Below, in pieces: positions 61,041 to 64,000 of a stretch of 64,000 nt of DNA; within the stretch, counting starts at the first letter, position 1, and each line of letters opens with the position of its first letter. The stretch is taken from positions 109,230,062-109,294,061 of the forward strand of contig NC_134367.1 of NCBI RefSeq assembly GCF_035582795.1, given 5' to 3'. The stretch is from Mycteria americana. Taxonomy: Eukaryota; Chordata; Aves; Ciconiiformes; Ciconiidae. Below the pieces are notes generated by a model, which was given only the letters and a program-made list of their open reading frames with translations, was not told the DNA's origin and searched no databases. The position numbers and the translations under genes were made by a program.

Positions 61041-64000
61041 GTGCCTTAAATACCATTATTTTAAAGAGTGTGTGCCAGCTGGCAGTATCAAAATATTATT
61101 AACAATGGGTATTATTAGAGTCGGAATAATAGCAGTGGGCCGGGTGGGGGTTTTTGGGTTGATGTCGGGAACAGGAAGGCCCTAATCGGCTTTTCTGGGG
61201 AAAGAGTAGATGTGATATTCCCCGACGGCTTGCTTGAGGCAGGGTTGTTTGTCCAGCTTAAGGTTCCTGATCAGCTGGCCTTGCTGCTGACAATACGTAT
61301 GGAAACAACAATTTTATTTAGCGTTCGTTCGGAATCTGGCCAGGTTTCTTGGTTTAGTTAGAATAAGTGGCTTTAACTATTGGCATATAAATGGTTTAGT
61401 CTGGTTTTGGTTTGGTTTTTTTACTCGCCCGTAAATGGGGAAATGAAATTGAACTTGTTTTTTGGCTTATGCGTCGTTTGCCAAACCTAAAAATTATTTG
61501 AATGATTGTCATATACAGAGTTCCCTTTGCTGAACAAGCATTTTAGGGATGAGAAGAAAACCTTTTAAGTTTAATTACTGTATTTTGTTGCATAACTGAG
61601 CAGTCTGCAAAGACTAAGCAAATGACGCACTCGCTCCTCAAGTTTGGCTCAGTCTGTCAGAATTCAATTGGGATTTTGACTTTGTCCTGCAGTAAAAACC
61701 TATAATAACCAAGTACGTTGCTTAATTTTCCAATTCTGTTGAATTAGGCTGCTTTCTCTTCCCTTATTTTCATAGCATAGCTTTATCTAAAATAAGAAAA
61801 CTTGCCTAGTTATTGTAGGTGAACCTACGAGATGGGATCAGTCTTAGAAGCCACTGCCTCAAACTTACTTACACAGCCACAAATGCAGGGTTAATGTTTT
61901 GATTGGCACTATTCTTTTGAGATGCCATGCATCTCCTCTGAAACGGATATCACTCCCAGCTGAAGTAAGCTAAAACTGAGACTTGAGTGCACAAATTGCT
62001 AATGCTTACTGAAAATCGATGGGAGATAGGCACCAAAAGCAATTAGGCAGCTTTGAAAATCAATCCACAGTGGAAGTTGTCCAAGGACAAGGATTAGATC
62101 TTTGTCAGAGCTGAAGTCTTTGTGGGGAGGGTCCTGGCACAGTGTCAAGTTCGTGACTCTTTATTCTACATCTTTTCCAGTCTGAATTCATATAGAAAAA
62201 CTTGTGTGTGATTTGCTTAAACTCTGTTTGTTTGTTATTTCTTCTGAATTCTGTTATTTTTTTCATAGGGGCAATCATGATGTTCAAGTAAACAATTTGA
62301 AATAGAGCACTGCTGGTAATAACCAGTGTGGCCTGAATCCACATGCAGTTTGTCTGTATGAATTGCCCAAAATAGGTTTTGGATTATTAGGTGTTTCCAA
62401 AGGCCTTTTTTCCCACTCTTGATCTACTATACTTCTTGTATTTGGTCATTCCACAGGGTAATACCATGTTTTCAGCCTATTTGTTTATCTAGGGTTTCAG
62501 CAAAGCTTTCAGACTTACCTAGTATTTTTAGACCTAGAACTGCAATGTTTTAGTATGGTAAGCACTGTGAAACAAGTTCGGGCTTAGTAGAATATACATG
62601 GCCAATTTGTTCTAAGTAATTACAGCAGGTAAATAAAAAGGTTTGGGGTAATAATTCCTGAATGGTAATAGTCCCAGAAATTCTTGTTTTCTTCAGTGAT
62701 AGTTTGTCAAGTAATTTGTCGGTGGAGAAGTAGCAAAGCAGGGATGGGGGTGGTAGGTGAAGTACAGCTTATAGCTCTAGGCAAAATGAATTGATTGTGT
62801 TACATATTCCTATGCATGTTTCTTGTATTATAGTTGGAGTATTCAAATTTTTTGGCCAGACGAGCAGAGGTAAAGCCTTACAGTTTGTGGTAGAGTGTGC
62901 ACTGCTTCGTTGAGACTGCAAGAGTATTTTCTTCATGCAATGCACAACCCCAGAACCAGGGCAGTCTTCTTTAATGTGCAAGTTCCAACCGTGGCAAATA
63001 GATCTCTAATTACTGTGTAAGTCCCTAAAGAAAAGTCACTTGGAAAGTAGAGCGTCTTGCTTCTCTCTGATGAGCTTTGGTCTGCTTGTAATTAATACTG
63101 AAAATACTTTTTTACCTTCTGAATACTACTACTGAAAAAGTCCTGGATTCTTCCTCTGAATGCATTATTTTTAATTAAAAGCATTGTTGTGTGTGTAAGT
63201 GGGTATTTATGTAAATAGTAAAGCACAAAAATCTACTTCTAAAATGGCATTTGCTTTAGTATCTTGGGCATGCTAGACGTAGCAGGATGGCTAACACAAT
63301 GATTTGAATATACCCTGGGGTTAATGTTTTTGGTTTTTTTGTTTTTTTTTTTTTTTAAGCGGCATTATCAGCTGTGATGTATATTTAAGCATATTGTTAT
63401 TGATTAACTGCTTTCTGATTGGCAGGGCTGAGAATATTTTTGTGGGAATCGTGGTAGCCATGCTTTGTTAGTTGCTTTGTTCAATAGTGTATGATGCTGA
63501 CTTCCAGTGCATTTGCCAGAATGAGGAAATTATCTGTGATCATGTTTATGGAGGGATTCTACTGGGGTAAAGAACAGAAGCTGTTTTTTACGTTTCTTCT
63601 CGGAAAAGTGAGCTGTTCTCCAACATTCCTCCAACTTTTTTTTGAAACATCTCTGTTGAAGATGATTAGGTGTAATCCACAAGACCAGTAAAGTCTCAGC
63701 AAACTTTTTTTTTTTGTTCTTTCTCTACCTCAAGCAATTCTTCTCATATTTCTTGCACCCAGCAGTAGATTTTTTTTTTCCTTTTTTTGAACTGTGCAAT
63801 GAAGATGCATTAGCTATCGCTCTACCAGTTTGTTCTGTATGCCCTGGCTGTCCACCACATCTGTAACCTGGGTATGCTTTGCTGTCTAATAGAAGATGAG
63901 TCTTTCTCTCAGGTCAGATGGCTATGTATTATGAATTAAAAATAAAGCTCTGTTGAAGGACCTAGTCCTCTTGGCTGCTTCATCATGAGTGTTGATTGCT
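61041..64000. other. Downstream of the third island: intron or intergenic
   Basis: AT-leaning DNA with T runs at about 63340-63357 and 63770-63787. No coding exon, RNA gene or clear mobile element was seen. If the island promotes a plus-strand gene, this is probably its first intron. An AATAAA near 63940 is isolated and not informative. Confidence 0.45.

Noticed and set aside
60077-61056. Minus-strand frames of 142-181 residues in the third island, including one with an MAAGFGRRGR-type start at about 60985
   Set aside because: They are low-complexity, with no family match and no downstream exons toward SRP9. They are best explained as GC-rich shadows.
1-64000. CRISPR arrays, bacterial operons, integrons or phage modules
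   Set aside because: None is present. Composition, introns, CpG islands and repeats are those of a vertebrate nuclear genome.

Overview
The window reads as avian nuclear DNA. It has AT-leaning non-coding sequence broken by three GC-rich CpG islands, short genes with GT-AG introns, a CR1 LINE 3' end, and a solo LTR of a type I recall from songbirds and other neoavian genomes. The species cannot be fixed from the sequence. A non-galliform bird is my best guess, resting on the LTR. Almost all the listed open frames are chance frames in non-coding DNA or GC-rich shadows in the islands.

Layout. Positions 1 to about 9058 fit the first intron of ENAH (an Ena/VASP actin regulator) on the minus strand. 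Its start-codon exon, ATGAG followed by a GTGAGG donor, lies in the first CpG island (about 8380-10140). From about 10.1 to 45 kb is an intergenic stretch with no gene I can support. It holds a fragment with a Ty3/gypsy-type integrase motif, a degraded LTR-like segment, a 3 x 90 bp tandem array, a solo LTR with a perfect 5-bp target duplication, a long TG microsatellite, a CR1 tail and one exon-like acidic minus-strand frame. The second island (about 45.04-46.2 kb) drives SRP9 on the plus strand. SRP9 is complete: three coding exons, 86 residues, with a 3'UTR and several candidate poly(A) signals up to about 53.04 kb. Positions 53-59.9 kb show nothing gene-like. A third island (about 59.94-61.04 kb) carries a ZNF143-type motif and an 18-bp triplication. 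It looks like the promoter and first non-coding exon of another gene, possibly EPHX1 by synteny, whose coding part lies beyond the window.

The order ENAH(-), SRP9(+), next promoter matches the human 1q42.12 neighbourhood as I remember it, which supports the ENAH call from a very small exon. ENAH and SRP9 are divergent and about 36 kb apart. They are not functionally linked: ENAH regulates actin filament elongation, and SRP9 is half of the Alu domain of the signal recognition particle.

I found no new biological system. The best leads for a second look are the exon-like acidic frame at 36.7-36.9 kb, the integrase-like fragment, the MYB-type triplication in the third island, and the 90-bp tandem array.
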